From: Tetracentron sinense
Taxonomy: Eukaryota; Streptophyta; Magnoliopsida; Trochodendrales; Trochodendraceae
Direction of reading: 5' to 3'
Assembly: GCA_015143295.1 (NCBI GenBank)
Contig: CM026567.1
Coordinates: 11,426,416-11,490,415, forward strand
DNA: 64,000 bases
Part shown: piece after piece, positions 22,401-34,302 of the stretch
How the letters are laid out: each line of letters opens with the position of its first letter
How positions within the stretch are numbered: position 1 is the stretch's first letter
The notes under the pieces: model-generated
Told to the model about the DNA's origin: nothing
What the model saw: the letters and a program-made list of their open reading frames with translations, nothing else
The model's database searches: none
Made by a program: the position numbers and the translations under genes

Positions 22401-22717
22401 TCACGCGGGTTGGTGAAGTTGCTTATCGAGTAGCTCTTCCACCTCACATGGCCGCGGTTCACAACGTTTTCCATGTGTCTATGCTTCGGAAGTACATTGC
22501 AGATCCTTCGCATGTCATAGACTTGGAGCCGTTGGAAATACGGGAGGATCTCACTTTAGTGGAGAAGCCGGTTCACATATTGGATCGGAGAGATCAAGTC
22601 CTTCGCAACAAAACGATTCCGTTGGTTCTCGTGCAATGGCAACATCATGCTCGAGAAGAGGCTACATGGGAGCGAGAGGCCGAAGTCAAGGCGAAGTACC
22701 CAGAATTGTTTGAATGA
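19419..22717 (+). pseudogene. Element 1 pol (protease-RT-RNase H-integrase-chromodomain)
   Basis: Protease active site LIDTGST is at about 19455-19475, followed by a frameshift before 19510. RT runs from [13 protein letters not shown] and includes [16 protein letters not shown] and [12 protein letters not shown] at 20292 and a 27-nt in-frame deletion just after it remove the MPFGL segment. RNase H ([12 protein letters not shown], 20815 on) is cut by stops at 20997, 21066 and 21174. Integrase (21182-22717) has the HHCC region, catalytic residues in MDFIVGLP, VSDRD and TERVNQ, the GPF motif YVGPFEIITRVGEVAYRVAL, and a chromodomain ending EEATWEREAEVKAKYPELFE. The integrase frame is open for 511 codons. 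Confidence 0.9.
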
Positions 22718-22802
22718 GTTTTGTATAGGTTTTGTATATGACTTGTCATTTTGTTTTGGTTTGTAATGCAAGTATCGTCTAAATTTCGAGGACTAAATTT
22801 TT

Positions 22803-22817
22803 GTAAGGGGGGGAGGA
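22803..22817 (+). other. Element 1 polypurine tract
   Basis: GTAAGGGGGGGAGGA directly before the 3' LTR (TGCAGAGCTCCGG). It primes plus-strand DNA synthesis. Confidence 0.85.
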
Positions 22818-25131
22818 TGCAGAGCTCCGGACTTTTTTATGTTTTATGCATGGCACTTTCGTAGCCAATTTACCTTTAAAGTAGTACAATTAATAAATAA
22901 GGAAGAAATTGGAAATTCTGAAACATCAGAAATGTTCCTTTTCGAAGTACGAACCCAACGCAAGTTGAATCGTCAAAATCCGACTAACGAGTTAAAAGAT
23001 ATGGCCAAAACAATTTGGACCTACAGAGCACCGATTGCTCGGTCCATGGAGCGATCGATCGGTCCAAAACCGATCGATCGGTAGCTATCGACTGGTCAAG
23101 ATTTTTGTATGGGGAAATTTTTCAGAGAGTTGATTTTTGGTCGAGAGCTCGGTCAACACACCTATCGCTCGGTAGGCAACCGATCGATCGGTCATAACCA
23201 CCGATCGCTCGGTCTTCGTGTTTTTGCAGAAATTTCATTAAGGGTGTTTTCATCTTTTGGGCGTTTCACTCATGCCTTAAAGGCTTTGCCCGATTATTTG
23301 AGGGTTCATACACAACCCTTAGAGTCTTTTGAGAGATAGAGAGAAAGGAGAAGGGTTTCCAAACCTAGGGTTTGCTTTGTTGAGAAATCAAAGGGGTTTC
23401 AAGACCACAATCATCCTCAAGCTCGTTTTCTTCAAGATCGAGGTTCAAGCTCATGAGGAGCACTTTCTCCAAGCTAGGGCAGCGCCTCACGAACGTTTTT
23501 GGAGGATTTTTCTTCCTCATTGATCAAGGTCGGTACTTCTTCCTACCCTCCTAGTCATAGCTCCTCTTTTCCTTTATTTCTCTTTGTTTCCTTCCTTTGT
23601 ACATGTGCTATGAGTTTGGAAGCGTGAACGTGGTGAATGGTGATGGAATAGGCGATTGGATGCCAATGGTTGTATTGTGATGATTGAAACGGGGGAGGGC
23701 ATTGTATCCATAATAAACACACATTTATGATGTGAGTAAACTCTCCTAGAAAAGCATAATTTAGGTTTAAATGAATAATGAATAATGAACACACCATGTT
23801 TGATGAAATTCCAAGGTGAATAAAGTGAGTTGTAAATTAGGAAATGCATGCCTAATAAATTATGAAAATTGCTAGGGCCTATGATAGTGTGTTTTCGTGT
23901 TTTCCCTAAATGATGTGAATAGTGCATTGCTCAATCATTGATGTTACATGTGTGGTGAATTACCCAAATGTCATATTTACATTTAAATGCAAGTATGTAC
24001 ACGATTCCCACGAGCACGGCATGCATGACATGATTTACCGAGGTTTTCAAGAACATGGTTAGAGGTGGGACATATCCTACGATATGTTTTACCTCGCTTT
24101 TCACAAGAAAACAAGAATAAACATTCCACGAGGGGTCTCCCCTCACTCACAAGTGTATAACATAAATAAGGGCCTCCCTTCCCTCGCAAGTACATACATA
24201 TCATAAAGAAGGGTCTCCCCTCACTCACAAGTGCATAGCATAAAAAAGGGCCTCCCTTCCCTCGCAAGTACATACATATCATGAAGAAGGGTCTCCCTTC
24301 CCTCTCAAGTGCATTGCATAAAGAAGGGTTTCCCTTCCCTCTCAAGGCATCTCACAAGTGCATCTCACAAGTGCATCTTACAAGTGTATCTCACAAGTTA
24401 CATGATCACAAGCAAGCACGCATGACATGCATGACATGACATGATATACAAGAATCAAGCAAAATAGACAAGACGAGTTTTCAAGCACGAAAATGGTACC
24501 TTAAGTCAAGTCAAGTGCACGGTGTTTTCAAGGGTTTTATCGGCTTTTATGAATGCAAGCATGATTATATACTGTTTTACTTTATTGTTATGATATGAAT
24601 TATTCATGCTTTATATGTGTGAATTGTTTCCTGCTCTATGTATCGCTATCTGTATGCTATGACTGTTGGTTAGTATTTGGTACCCGCTGAGTATTCCATG
24701 CTCAGTCGTACTTCTTATGTCGGCAGGTGATAGCGGAGCGGCTGCTCCTTTTGATGTCTGTGCTCCTGGCCCATGGGTGGAGGAGGAGTACGTTGAGGAA
24801 CCTTTAGAGGAACCTCCGATCGAGGGTTACTATTAGATGGTGATAGATTATGAGTGATATAGCTGTGGGTGAGTTGAGAGAGATATATCCATGTATTTTG
24901 GCGGGTATGTCCGCACTTTCTTTTGTGTATCTTTTTGTATAACTTGGATCACATGTATATACATAGAGGTTTTGTTTAAGTCTTCCGCTGTGCTATGTTA
25001 GTGTATGTTTCCATCATTTATGTCTTCTATTGTATATGCTCTACGGGTTTTGCAGGTTGGTTTGTCAAGCAAGTCATGATTAGTCGTCTAAGATTCACTC
25101 TAACTTCTAGGGTGGGTTTTGGGTCGCGACA
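22818..25131 (+). repeat. Element 1 3' LTR
   Basis: 2314 bp, TGCAGAGCTCC to GGTCGCGACA. It is very similar to the 5' LTR. It carries the palindrome array at 23030-23213, the donor at 23528/23529, the hairpin at 24063-24094, the hairpin minisatellite at 24130-24340 and the acidic peptide exon at 24727-24836 (one Ile/Val and one Pro/Ile difference from the 5' copy). Confidence 0.95.
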
Positions 25132-25477
25132 ATTTAGCTTGCATCTCGACCGTACACGTCAACAACAAAAAGGGTGAGATCATCTTTTTACAAGACTTAA
25201 ATAACCGTCGAGGCAAACGAATCATCTTGGGTTCCGAAAAAGTCATGATGACCAGTTTGCCATGCATTAATGAGGCGTGATAGATTTGAGAAACGTGGTA
25301 CAGTGGTTTCGGTGATATATCTTCACGTATAATGCAAGTAAGAGATCAAGGACAACAGAACATACATAACGAAGTCTGCACAATGGGGCGAAAATATGAA
25401 GAACTGAGAACGGATGTCGCGACCCAAAATACCCCCTAGGAGTTAGGGATACTTTGACTCGTGACCGCCGTATCATA
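25132..25477 (+). repeat. 346-bp direct duplication, right copy
   Basis: Begins at the base after the element 1 3' LTR. The homology ends where the left copy meets element 1. It includes the first 63 bp of element 3's LTR, which continues beyond it here. Confidence 0.9.
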
Positions 25478-25768
25478 CCTCCGATAAGATACATAAGGCA
25501 CACATGGAAACCTGTCAGAGTACATAGACAACATAGTGGAAATAGTATACAATGCACAACGGAATTTAAAACAGACTAAGTATAGAGGAAGCAAACGCTC
25601 CTATTACTTGGTCCAAACATGAACCAACAAAATATACATGTATGGGAATATCCAAAAAGGGTGGAGTGGACAAGTCCCACTCTCACTTAACAAAATATCA
25701 AGTATCTTACTAACTGCTGTTGATCAACAGAAATCGAAGTCACGACACCTATTTAGAGACTCATCATC

Positions 25769-25857
25769 CTAGTAATGATCCATGGAAGGCTCCGGGTCGA
25801 AGTACTCTTCCTCTACCCAAGGCTCCGTACCACATAGATCAAAAGGAGCCCGATCAC
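25769..25857 (-). other. Conserved acidic peptide exon, element 3 LTR
   Basis: 28 codons after an ATCGGCAG acceptor: DRAPFDLCGTEPWVEEEYF..., ending PSMDHY-stop. It is shorter than the element 1 version by multiples of three bases. The core PWVEEEY is unchanged. Confidence 0.5.
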
Positions 25858-26787
25858 CTGCCGATGATAACAAATATCGGCTGAGTGTGGAGTACTCAGC
25901 TATACAAGCTAATAACAATAAAGCAATATAGCATAGAGCATACGAATCATGGAGACTGAAATCCTTAAAGCATATCGAAGTGTAGAAACCATGTATAGCA
26001 TATGTGAGATGAAATCCGAAATCCGAAACCATAACCAATACCGTGTGAGTCAAGCGATAATCATAGTCTTGTGAGTTTCTTGTGAGTTCATAGAGTTCAT
26101 GGAGTTACTTAGAGTCATTTATGATTCGTAGAGACATTGAGCATAGAGCAAAACCATAGAGCCAATACCATAGAGATCTTCGAGCATTTCATTTATGATC
26201 CTTAGAGCTTGTGAGACAATCTTAGAGATATCATGGAGTTCTTGTGAGTATGTATCATGATCCTTAGAGCTTGTGAACCGATCTTAGACAAATCATAGAG
26301 TTGCTTAGAATCATTCCTTATAAGTCATTTATTAAAAACCCCTTTTGTAACTTTGAGAAATCCGTGGAAAACATCGGTTCATGCGAGACATGCAAGCATA
26401 TGAGCATATAAGAGTACTAGCATATTTTGACACCCAAAAACTCTTAGAGACTTAGAGTACATCATAATAATAACTTACATCCAAGTATGACACCACCTTT
26501 CACCACATAACAAATCAAGGTACATATATAATAGATAGTAAGAAGAACAACTCAAGGTAACTAGTAGTATTGCAAGATTGGTAGTAGAGTGTATCTACCT
26601 TGGTGAAATTAGTGATTTTGATTCCAAAAGCTTGAGATAAGTGAGAACCTTGAGTTCTTTGTCTAGAAACACCAAAGGAATGAAATGATCTTGATCTTCC
26701 TTCAAGCTTGAGCAACACTTGGCTACCTCCTTCTTCTTCCTCTTCAAAAGTCTCATAATAGGGCACAAAGGGTTTCTGAAACCCTAA

Positions 26788-28934
26788 TGTAACGACCCCA
26801 AAATCCTACAAGGCTAAAATAGGACTTTGGAATCGTCACATTACTTAAACCTGCTTAAAATCCATGCATACAAGGCTTACTACACTAGTCTCTAGAAATG
26901 AGAGTAATAAAATTTCGATATATAAAAACCAAGTCATCCTGCTCAAGTCTATACTCAATGTAACCACCCACAATAAAACAAATAGTCTAACACCCAACTG
27001 TAAAGTAATCTTATGAGCAACATCATCTAAAAGGTCTATTACAAAACTCTTAAACCAAACAAAACATGAACTAGTAGGTGTAATCATCCAAGCCCCTGGC
27101 TCCCTCCTCGGAAGGCTCACCTTCTCCTCCTTCCTCGACGTAAGTCTCTTCAATCCATGGCTCCGCCGTGTGCTCCTGCTCTAAACCTGCCAAGACAAAG
27201 TCCGGCTGAGTACAAAAGTACTCGGTGTATATAAAATCCAACCAACAACATAATACACCTGCACTTAGGTAGAATCATATCCAATAGCCTAATAACATAA
27301 TCAGAGTGCGGAAGAACATGTGCTCATATACATCATATCATCACTTTGACTCGTGTACTTGTGAGAACTTTAGACTTAGTAGACAACATACTTATGAGAT
27401 GCTTATGCTTATGCGCTTATTCAGATCATACAGTGATGTGACATGCCGTTCTTGGCGGATACGGACCATGCCTAAGAAATTATAAAATGGACATGCCGTT
27501 CTTGGCAAATACGGACCATGCCATGCTTATGCTTATTCAAAATGTCACACGTATGCCATGCTTATGCCTATGGTCCACATGTGTGACTTGTGAGACTCTT
27601 ATTTTAACATATACGTGCATCTGTGCTTAAGTGTCGAAACTAACATTCGAGTTGGTAATTGCTTAGATTCCAATTTCCCACCATGGAAACTCGACTATAC
27701 TATCCTATACCAAATAGTTAAAGAATTTCCGGTTTGAGAGATTTCCTCGAAGTTCTTACCTTCCCGACTATCAATTTCCATGCAAGTAATTAGACATACT
27801 TAACAAACAATCACATATAAATATCTTATCATGATCTTTAGCACAATTCATAATCAGTTTCCTACAATTCCATAATAGAATATTAGTATTTATCCTCTCA
27901 AGCATTTTCACAAACACCTTGGGTACGTAGATCATGAATCCATTGCCCTTTCACATTTCCAACATTCCATCAAACCATAATCCTTCCATACAATCCAAAT
28001 ACCATCCATATCCACACATTCATCCCACCTCCATAATATATTTCTCATCCTCCATACATTTCATCCACATTAATACTCCATATTTCTATCCATAATAGCT
28101 TACTTTATACAAAAATAGGGAAAAACACATCTAATTTCTATTTCTATCATTTCTATCATATTAACATTCACAAAACATTATAATAGAGTTGATTGGGATA
28201 GTATATCGACCTTAGGGATCCTTCCCTTGGATCCAAATTGCTCACAAGATGATTTGAGGAAGCTTTGAGGACGATCTCCAAGCTTTCCTAGCGATATCCA
28301 AGCTATCTCCTTCTTCTCTAAGCAATCTTTCTCCCAAAACCCTAGGTTTTCTCTCTCTTTTGCCAAATTAGGTTAGAAATAGGTAGAGTACTCTAATATC
28401 TCGAAATAGGACCCCCTATTTATAGTCCCAAGGTTTGAGAGCCAAAAGACCTAAAAGTCCTTACTGAAATTTTGTAAAAACACGAAAGACCGAGCGATCG
28501 GTGGTTATGACTGAGTGATCGGTCGCCTACCGATCGACCTGTGGTTATGACCGAGCTCTCGGTCAAAAATAGCATCTCTGGAAAAATTTCCCATATAAAA
28601 AAGTTAACCAGTCGATAGCTACCGATCGATCGGTTGCAGACCGATCGATCGCTACTTCTGGCCGAGCGATCGGTTTTGTACCGATCGATCCCTAGCGATC
28701 GGTGCTCTGTAGATTTTGACCCATTTTACTGTTTTGGTCATAACTTTTGACTCGTTCGTCGGATTCCGACGATTCAACTTGCGTTGGATTCGTCTTTCGA
28801 AAAGGAACATTTCTGGCATTTTAGAATTTTCAAATTCCACTTAAATATAAACACATAAACATTAAAACATCTCAAGGACTATAATATTCTTAATGCTTGC
28901 AATAAAAATATGAAAAAGAATCCCGGTCTCTACA
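26788..28934 (-). mobile_element. Solo chromovirus LTR inside element 3 LTR
   Basis: 2147 bp, minus-strand TGTAGAGACCGGG... to ...TTTTGGGGTCGTTACA, flanked by CCTAA (26783-26787 and 28935-28939). It carries a palindrome array (28489-28703), TATA (CTATAAATAG at 28417-28425), donor CCTAAG|GTCGATAT (28211/28210), an acceptor after TTGGCAG, and a diverged peptide exon (27071-27186: LEQEHTAEPWIEETYVEE..., ending DDYTY-stop). Confidence 0.9.
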
Positions 28935-29539
28935 CCTAAGGCACGAACCCAGCCCTTATATAGGCAAAGGATAGTGGCTAAAGTCTTAAACACCCTTAAT
29001 GAAGAAAATCTGCGTATGATCGATCGATCGGTGGTACAGATCGAGTGATCGGTGACTGACCAGTCAATCGGTGGTTTCAACTTGTCAATCGGTTGAAAAC
29101 ACCCTCTCTGAAAATTTTTCCCATACAAAAAGTTAACCACTTTATAGTTACCGAGCGATCGGTATAAGACCGGTCGATCGGAGGTTATCACTGAGAGATC
29201 GGTGGTCCCCTGTTTTCTGCAAAACCCTGTTTTCACTACTTGAATCTTCTCCAAACCAATTCTAACACCTTTTAATATTTAAAACACACTCCTTAAGGAT
29301 ACATAGACCTATTAGAACATGCATGCCATAAATCCAAATATGTATATTAACATAAGGCCCATTGGTGCACAACACCATACTTGAGCACTACTCACATACT
29401 ATTCACTGCTTAGTCAAATATGGATTCGGGGTTCTACATCCCTCCCCCCTTACAAGAATTTTGTCCTCGAAATTAGAACGACACCAAAAGCACAACAAAA
29501 TAAAATACATACAAACCATGAAGAAAAAGTAAAATAAGT

Positions 29540-31274
29540 GAGGGTACTTTTCCTTCACTTCGGTTTCTCGCTCTCATGTAGCTTCTTCCTTGGAATGATT
29601 CTGCCACTTCACAAAGACTAAAGGGATAGTCTTGTTGTGCAAGACTTGATCTCTACGATCCAAAATCTGAACTGGTTGCTTAACCAAAGTGAGATCCTCT
29701 CTAATCTCCACAGGATCAAGAGTAATGACGTGTGACGGATTCGGAATGTATTTCCTAAGCATAGAGACATGAAATACATCATGAACCGCTGCCATGTGAG
29801 GCGGTAAGGCTACCCTGTAAGCAACCTCACCAACCCTCGTTATAATCTCAAATGGCCCTATGTACCTAGGGCTAAGCTTTCCTTTCTTCTTGAATTTCAT
29901 GATTCTCCGACTCGGAGAAATCTTCCCAAAGACTCGATCCCCAACTTGGAATTCCAAATCTCTACGGCGAGTGTCCGCATAGCTCTTCGGCCTATCCTGA
30001 GCAATTTTCAGTCACTCCCTGATTACCTTGACCATTTCTGCGGTCCACTCAATCAATTCAGGACCAAGGACCTTTCTCTCACCAACCTCATCCCAATATA
30101 GCGGTGATCTACAACTCCGACCATACAGAGCTTCAAAAGGCGCCATTTGGATGCTCGCCTGATAACTGTTGTTGTAGGCAAACTCAACCAACAGCAAGTG
30201 TTCCTCTCAACTGCCCTAAAAGTCCAGCATACAAGCTCGGAGCATATCCTCCACAACTTGATTCACCCATTCAGTCTGCCCATCAGTTTGAGGATGGAAG
30301 GCGGTGCTGAAATCTAAACGAGAACCCATAGCACTCTGAAAAGTTTTCCAGAATCTGGAAGTGAACATAGGATCTCAATCAGACATGATGGAAACTGGCA
30401 CCCCGTGCAACCAAACCACCTCCTTGACATACAAAGCCACCAACTGATTCAAACTAAAAGTAGTCCGATACGGAAAGAAATATGCAGACTTAGTCAATCT
30501 GTCTACTATCACCCAAATAGCATCAGAGCCCTTCGCTGTCCGCGGTAAACCCACGATGAAATCCATCGAGATATTCTCCCATTTCCATTCCGGAATAGGA
30601 AGGGACTGTAAAAGACTTACCGGCCTTTGATGCTCAGCCTTCACCTGCTGGCACACCAAACATCTAGAAACATACTCGGTGACTTCCCTCTTCATGTTTC
30701 ACCACCAGTAGTGCCTTTTGAGATTCTGATACATCTTGGTACCTCCCAGATGTACTGTGTACTTGGATCGGTGAGCCTCGTCCAAGATCTCACTCGTCAA
30801 CACTGTGTCGGCTGGAACACACAACCTGTCATTGAATGTGATAGCACCATCACCATTCAAAGCAAACTCCTGACTACCATTACTAACCGACTTGTCTCGG
30901 TAAGCAAGCAACTCAGCATCCGAGTTCTGCAACTCCTTGATTCGGCTCAAAATATGCGGCCTAACCGCGATGTTGGACAATACCGACCCGTAGGTAACAT
31001 GCCTGAGAGTAGTGTCTAGATTGCACATATCATGCAACAACTTCCACTCTTGTACTCTCAAGTGAGCCATAACCCCGTAGGGCTTCCTACTAAGAGCATC
31101 GGCTAGCATATTAGCCTTACCCGGATGGTACTGGATAGAACAATCATAGTCCTTCATAAACTTCATCCATCGACACTGCCTCATATTTAACTCCTTCTGA
31201 AGGAAGAGATACTTCAAGCTCTTGTGGTCCATGAACACAACGAACTCTTTCCCATAGAGGTAGTGATGCCAAAT
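29540..31274 (-). pseudogene. Element 3 pol fragment (RNase H end, integrase, chromodomain)
   Basis: Begins inside RNase H ([21 protein letters not shown] near 31270). It passes through the spacer and integrase zinc region ([11 protein letters not shown].., CLVCQQVKAEHQRP), the core (ENISMDFIVGLP, then the Asp region near 30375) and the GPF motif (YIGPFEIITRVGEV), and ends in a chromodomain with TGA in place of Trp near 29576. Several stops and shifts occur (near 30697, 30375, 30200 and 30012). Confidence 0.85.
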
Positions 31275-31686
31275 TGTAGGCTCCTGCGTGTGCTGCATTC
31301 GTCATCAAATATGTCTGACATATTTGGTAATGAGTAGCAAGCTTATGACATGGTCATCCAAGTCATCGATGGTCATCAATGCACATCTCAAGCTTAACCT
31401 ATAAATACCCTGGAGACCTAGTGTATCAGGATCGATCAGGGAATATCATAATATAGTGCCTTAATTTTCACCTCAGTGTTCTAAACTCTTAGTGTTTCAA
31501 TGCTTCTGTGATTTATAAGTTACCTTATTCTTTGTTTAACAGACTTTATCATCGGAGTTGTTTCAGAGTGCGAACCCGCCTCCTCTCCTTTTTTTGTTTT
31601 TAATCTTATTTACAGAGAAATGTTATCTTGATTGCTCTACCAGTCAAAAAGCTATTGACGTGCTGAACCTGAGAAATTTTCCCTCA
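31275..31686 (+). repeat. 412-bp LTR, second copy
   Basis: TGTAGGCTCC...TTTCCCTCA, the same length and orientation as 10487-10898. No matching 5-bp TSD is visible (CAAAT before, AACAT after), and no polypurine tract precedes it. The left neighbour is broken element 3 RNase H. It may be the 3' LTR of the LARD-like element after rearrangement, or a separate insertion with a deletion. Confidence 0.75.
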
Positions 31687-32687
31687 AACATAGCATATTA
31701 ACTATTAGATAATTCTAAGATCCCCATTTTGTTTTGTGTTTTCTGTTTGATTATAGGTGATAATATTCAAAGAGCCTCTTCACAGAAGCATCATGATGGA
31801 TCTCATTAAACAGATATCCTAATTGTTATGTCATGTAATCAGATTCAATAGCAAGCGCATAGCCACTGGAATACCACCAACAAACCTGTCAAGCAACAAG
31901 AAGAAGCACCACCAATAGCTCTGTGAAGCAATGATGCTTTATTCAAAGTACCCTTAGAGGTTCTATGGCAATTCATTTTGTTTTGCAACATGTTTCTTGC
32001 CCTGAAACATAACAGTGGTTGACCCGATTTTTTTTTTCAATGTTTGGTTAAGCAAATTATTTTTTTTCCTTTTTTCCTCTTTGATTATTCTAAGAAAGGT
32101 GTTTGTTAGTGTATTAATTTCATCCTCATTTGGGAGTTGCAAGTCTACTAATGGCAACTAAGAGGAGTCATGTCAAAACTCGAAAACACTAAAAACCAAA
32201 CATGCTACAATTCCTCTATGAAGAAAATAACCCCATATGGATTTTCTTAGCAAAAAGAGATGTGGAATAAGAAATGCTTTGAATATATCAATCGAGTCTA
32301 TTTTTTTTCCTGTTTGATTCGTTTTGATTTAGTGAGAATAATAGATAGAGACTCTTGAAAAAGGTTGTATGTATTTATATTAAAGTGGTCAGACAAGGTC
32401 GCCTACCCCTATGCTCGATCAATAATTTGGTCACCACAAGCCCAGCCTGGTTACACCCTATTCAAAAGCAACCTATTTTTACCCCATAGTACCCCTTAAT
32501 TAATTCTTAAAACCAACTTATTGGGGTGACTAAAACCTTGCAATCTTTCTTACCAAAAAAAAAGGGAAATAGTTAACATACCTGGGACAAGGATTTGTAA
32601 AGTTAAGGCAGGACCACATTCGTCCATGCCCTCCCTCTTAAATACTCACCTAAAAAGAAGGGGGAAATAGTTAACGTACCAATGAAA

Positions 32688-32743
32688 TCCATTTACAAAC
32701 ATAAGGCTGGACCAATGAGGTCCAGCCTTGGTTCGTAAATGGA
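32688..32743. repeat. Short imperfect hairpin
   Basis: TCCATTTACAAAC then AAGGCTGGACC, a 5-base loop AATGA, then GGTCCAGCCTT and GTAAATGGA. This gives an arm of ~24 bp with a small internal mismatch. It could be a MITE relic or a small-RNA-like fold-back. Confidence 0.6.
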
Positions 32744-32944
32744 CTATCACTGCTAAAAAAAACCTGCAATCTTTAATAGAACAGAAGCACTTAGGAAGGA
32801 AAGATCTTGTCAGCTAAGTAGAATATAAAATATTCAAGAGGCAAGTATGGAAAAGGAGGTCAGTCTCCTTGGATAAGGCAGAATATGATCCTCTAAAATT
32901 TGGTAGCAGAATATGAAATAGGAAAAGGATAATTTTGTTACCTA

Positions 32945-33165
32945 ACACACATGGAAGTGTGTTTATCTAGAGTCTGAATGTGATTGATGAAATTTTGAAT
33001 ATCATTCTGGTTTGCCCGTATGTTTCCTGTATGTATTTGCAGGTTAGTTTTTATGTTCTTTTTGACATGGAAGTGTGTTATCGTCTTTAGTTTGAATGTG
33101 ATTGATGATGAATTTCTTAACATCATTTTGGTTTGGCCGTATGTTCCTATATGTCTTTTAGTTTT
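32945..33165. repeat. Two-copy ~115-bp tandem repeat
   Basis: Both units run ACATGGAAGTGTGTT..., GAATGTGATTGATGA, CATTCTGGTTTG/CATTTTGGTTTG and CCGTATGTT, and are separated by about 115 bp. Confidence 0.7.
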
Positions 33166-34128
33166 CATGCTTCATTTTCTTTCTCTATAAGATTAATAAT
33201 TTAGATTCTTAAATAATGATGAGAGAAACTTCATCAAAGTTCACCTATATATAATTTATCTACATTTCTCAACTTCTTTATCAAAACTCAACTTCTTCTT
33301 TTTATTTTCTTTCCATTTCAAGAATGAACTTAAAACTAACTTCTCAAAATTTCATTCCCTTTGTATCTGTGCTGAGATTTGTGCAACAAGCATCCAAAAT
33401 CTTACCCATCAACGCCTCAAAGATGTCATGCATATATATACATGGACTGGGTGGGCAAAAAGAAAAGGTGTCTACACAAGCCCAACCAAGAGATAACGAC
33501 CTAGAGTATGTGTGACAATTTATAACCCAGCAGAGTTAGGTTCACACTAAGTTTTCTGATAGCCTCTTAAGGCCATAATTGATTCTACTTAACTTTTAGG
33601 CATATTAAAATTGTTATGCTTTTTAGAGAGAAAGTGGTTCATAGTATATTCTTCTATGTATTTATTTATTAAATTAAAAGCATAGCCTTGAGAATATACT
33701 TTTGGTCCGTGTTAATTAGAATATAGTCTATGATTTTTATGTAAAAATGTAGCAAAAGTATCATTTTTTTTACTTCTTTTTAACTCACCTGTTCATTGCT
33801 AGTGTATATATATCAAGTAACCATCGATTTGAATTGTCCATGCACTTATGATTCTTGTGAGTCAAATAACTAGTACCCTTAAAAATTTACTTAAGAGTCA
33901 ATTACTATGTACCATTGAGGTCCTAACTTGTGAGATAGGTACTAGCATCCTTGATTAATAGGATTGAATACCATTGAGATCTTAGACAGTGTTGGTACTC
34001 ATAACTAGTGAAAACACATCATGCAATTCATACATGCATACTTACTTGTGAGCACGGAAAAATTCTCGCCCTTTAAAGAATCGTCGTTCCTTTCCCTCGG
34101 GTGTATAATTATTGGGGACGGGCCCGAG

Positions 34129-34260
34129 TGTAGAGCCCCGGAAACTTCTTCTATGTATTGGAAACCGTGCCAAGGCATTATGCCTTTGTAATCTTCCTAT
34201 TTCTATGAAATGAGAAAATTTAAGGAACTCTAAGTGTTTAGAAGTAGTATTCCTAAGTCG
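34129..34260 (+). repeat. Element 2 5' LTR stub
   Basis: TGTAGAGCCCCGGAAAC..., matching the first part of the 3' LTR at 37240. It retains a ~58-bp segment (GCCAAGGCATTATGCC...) that the 3' LTR lacks. It breaks off at ...CCTAAGTC. Confidence 0.8.
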
Positions 34261-34299
34261 GAATTCACTCACGACTATTCCGGTTGTGAGTGAATTCCT
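34261..34299. repeat. Inverted repeat at the deletion junction
   Basis: GGAATTCACTCAC, a 13-base spacer, then GTGAGTGAATTCC: perfect 13-bp arms. The right arm is normal pol sequence. The left arm is not LTR-derived and looks templated from it. Confidence 0.8.
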
Positions 34300-34302
34300 G
34301 AT

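Larger units (their letters stand above)
15350..25131 (+). mobile_element. Chromovirus LTR retrotransposon, element 1
   Basis: A Ty3/gypsy element with 5' LTR 15350-17668, PBS 17673, gag, protease, RT, RNase H, integrase with C-terminal chromodomain, polypurine tract 22803-22817 and 3' LTR 22818-25131. Domain order and chromodomain place it among chromoviruses (Tekay/Del-like by feel). The coding region is dead from multiple stops, a frameshift in protease and an in-frame deletion in RT. It has no 5-bp TSD; 346-bp copies flank it instead. Confidence 0.95.
25415..29438 (-). repeat. Element 3 3' LTR, split by a solo LTR
   Basis: On the minus strand it starts TGTAGAACCCCGAATCC at 29438, runs to 28935, is interrupted by 26788-28934, resumes at 26787 and ends TCGCGACA at 25415. 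Its own length is about 1.87 kb. It carries a CGATCGATCGGT-type array (about 29017-29203), TATA (CCTATATAAGG near 28962), donor CACCAAG|GTAGATAC (26599/26598), acceptor (25857) and the peptide exon 25769-25857 (GDRAPFDLCGTEPWVEEEYF, ending MDHY-stop). Confidence 0.85.
25415..31274 (-). mobile_element. Truncated chromovirus, element 3 (minus strand)
   Basis: 3' LTR 25415-29438 (interrupted by a solo LTR), polypurine tract just outside it (reverse complement of TCCCTCCCCCCTTACAAG, 29439-29456), then integrase and the end of RNase H. It stops abruptly at 31274 where the 412-bp LTR begins. RT, protease, gag and the 5' LTR are absent. Confidence 0.85.
31687..34123. other. Intergenic, no gene seen
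   Basis: Low-coding AT-rich sequence. Notable pieces are a small hairpin (32688-32743), a two-copy tandem repeat (32945-33165), and poly-T tracts near 32029 and 32059. The open frames are short and unlike known proteins. Confidence 0.5.

Noticed and set aside
33324..33515. 63-codon frame near 33324
   Set aside because: No similarity to known proteins, no splice or promoter context. Compatible with chance in AT-rich DNA.
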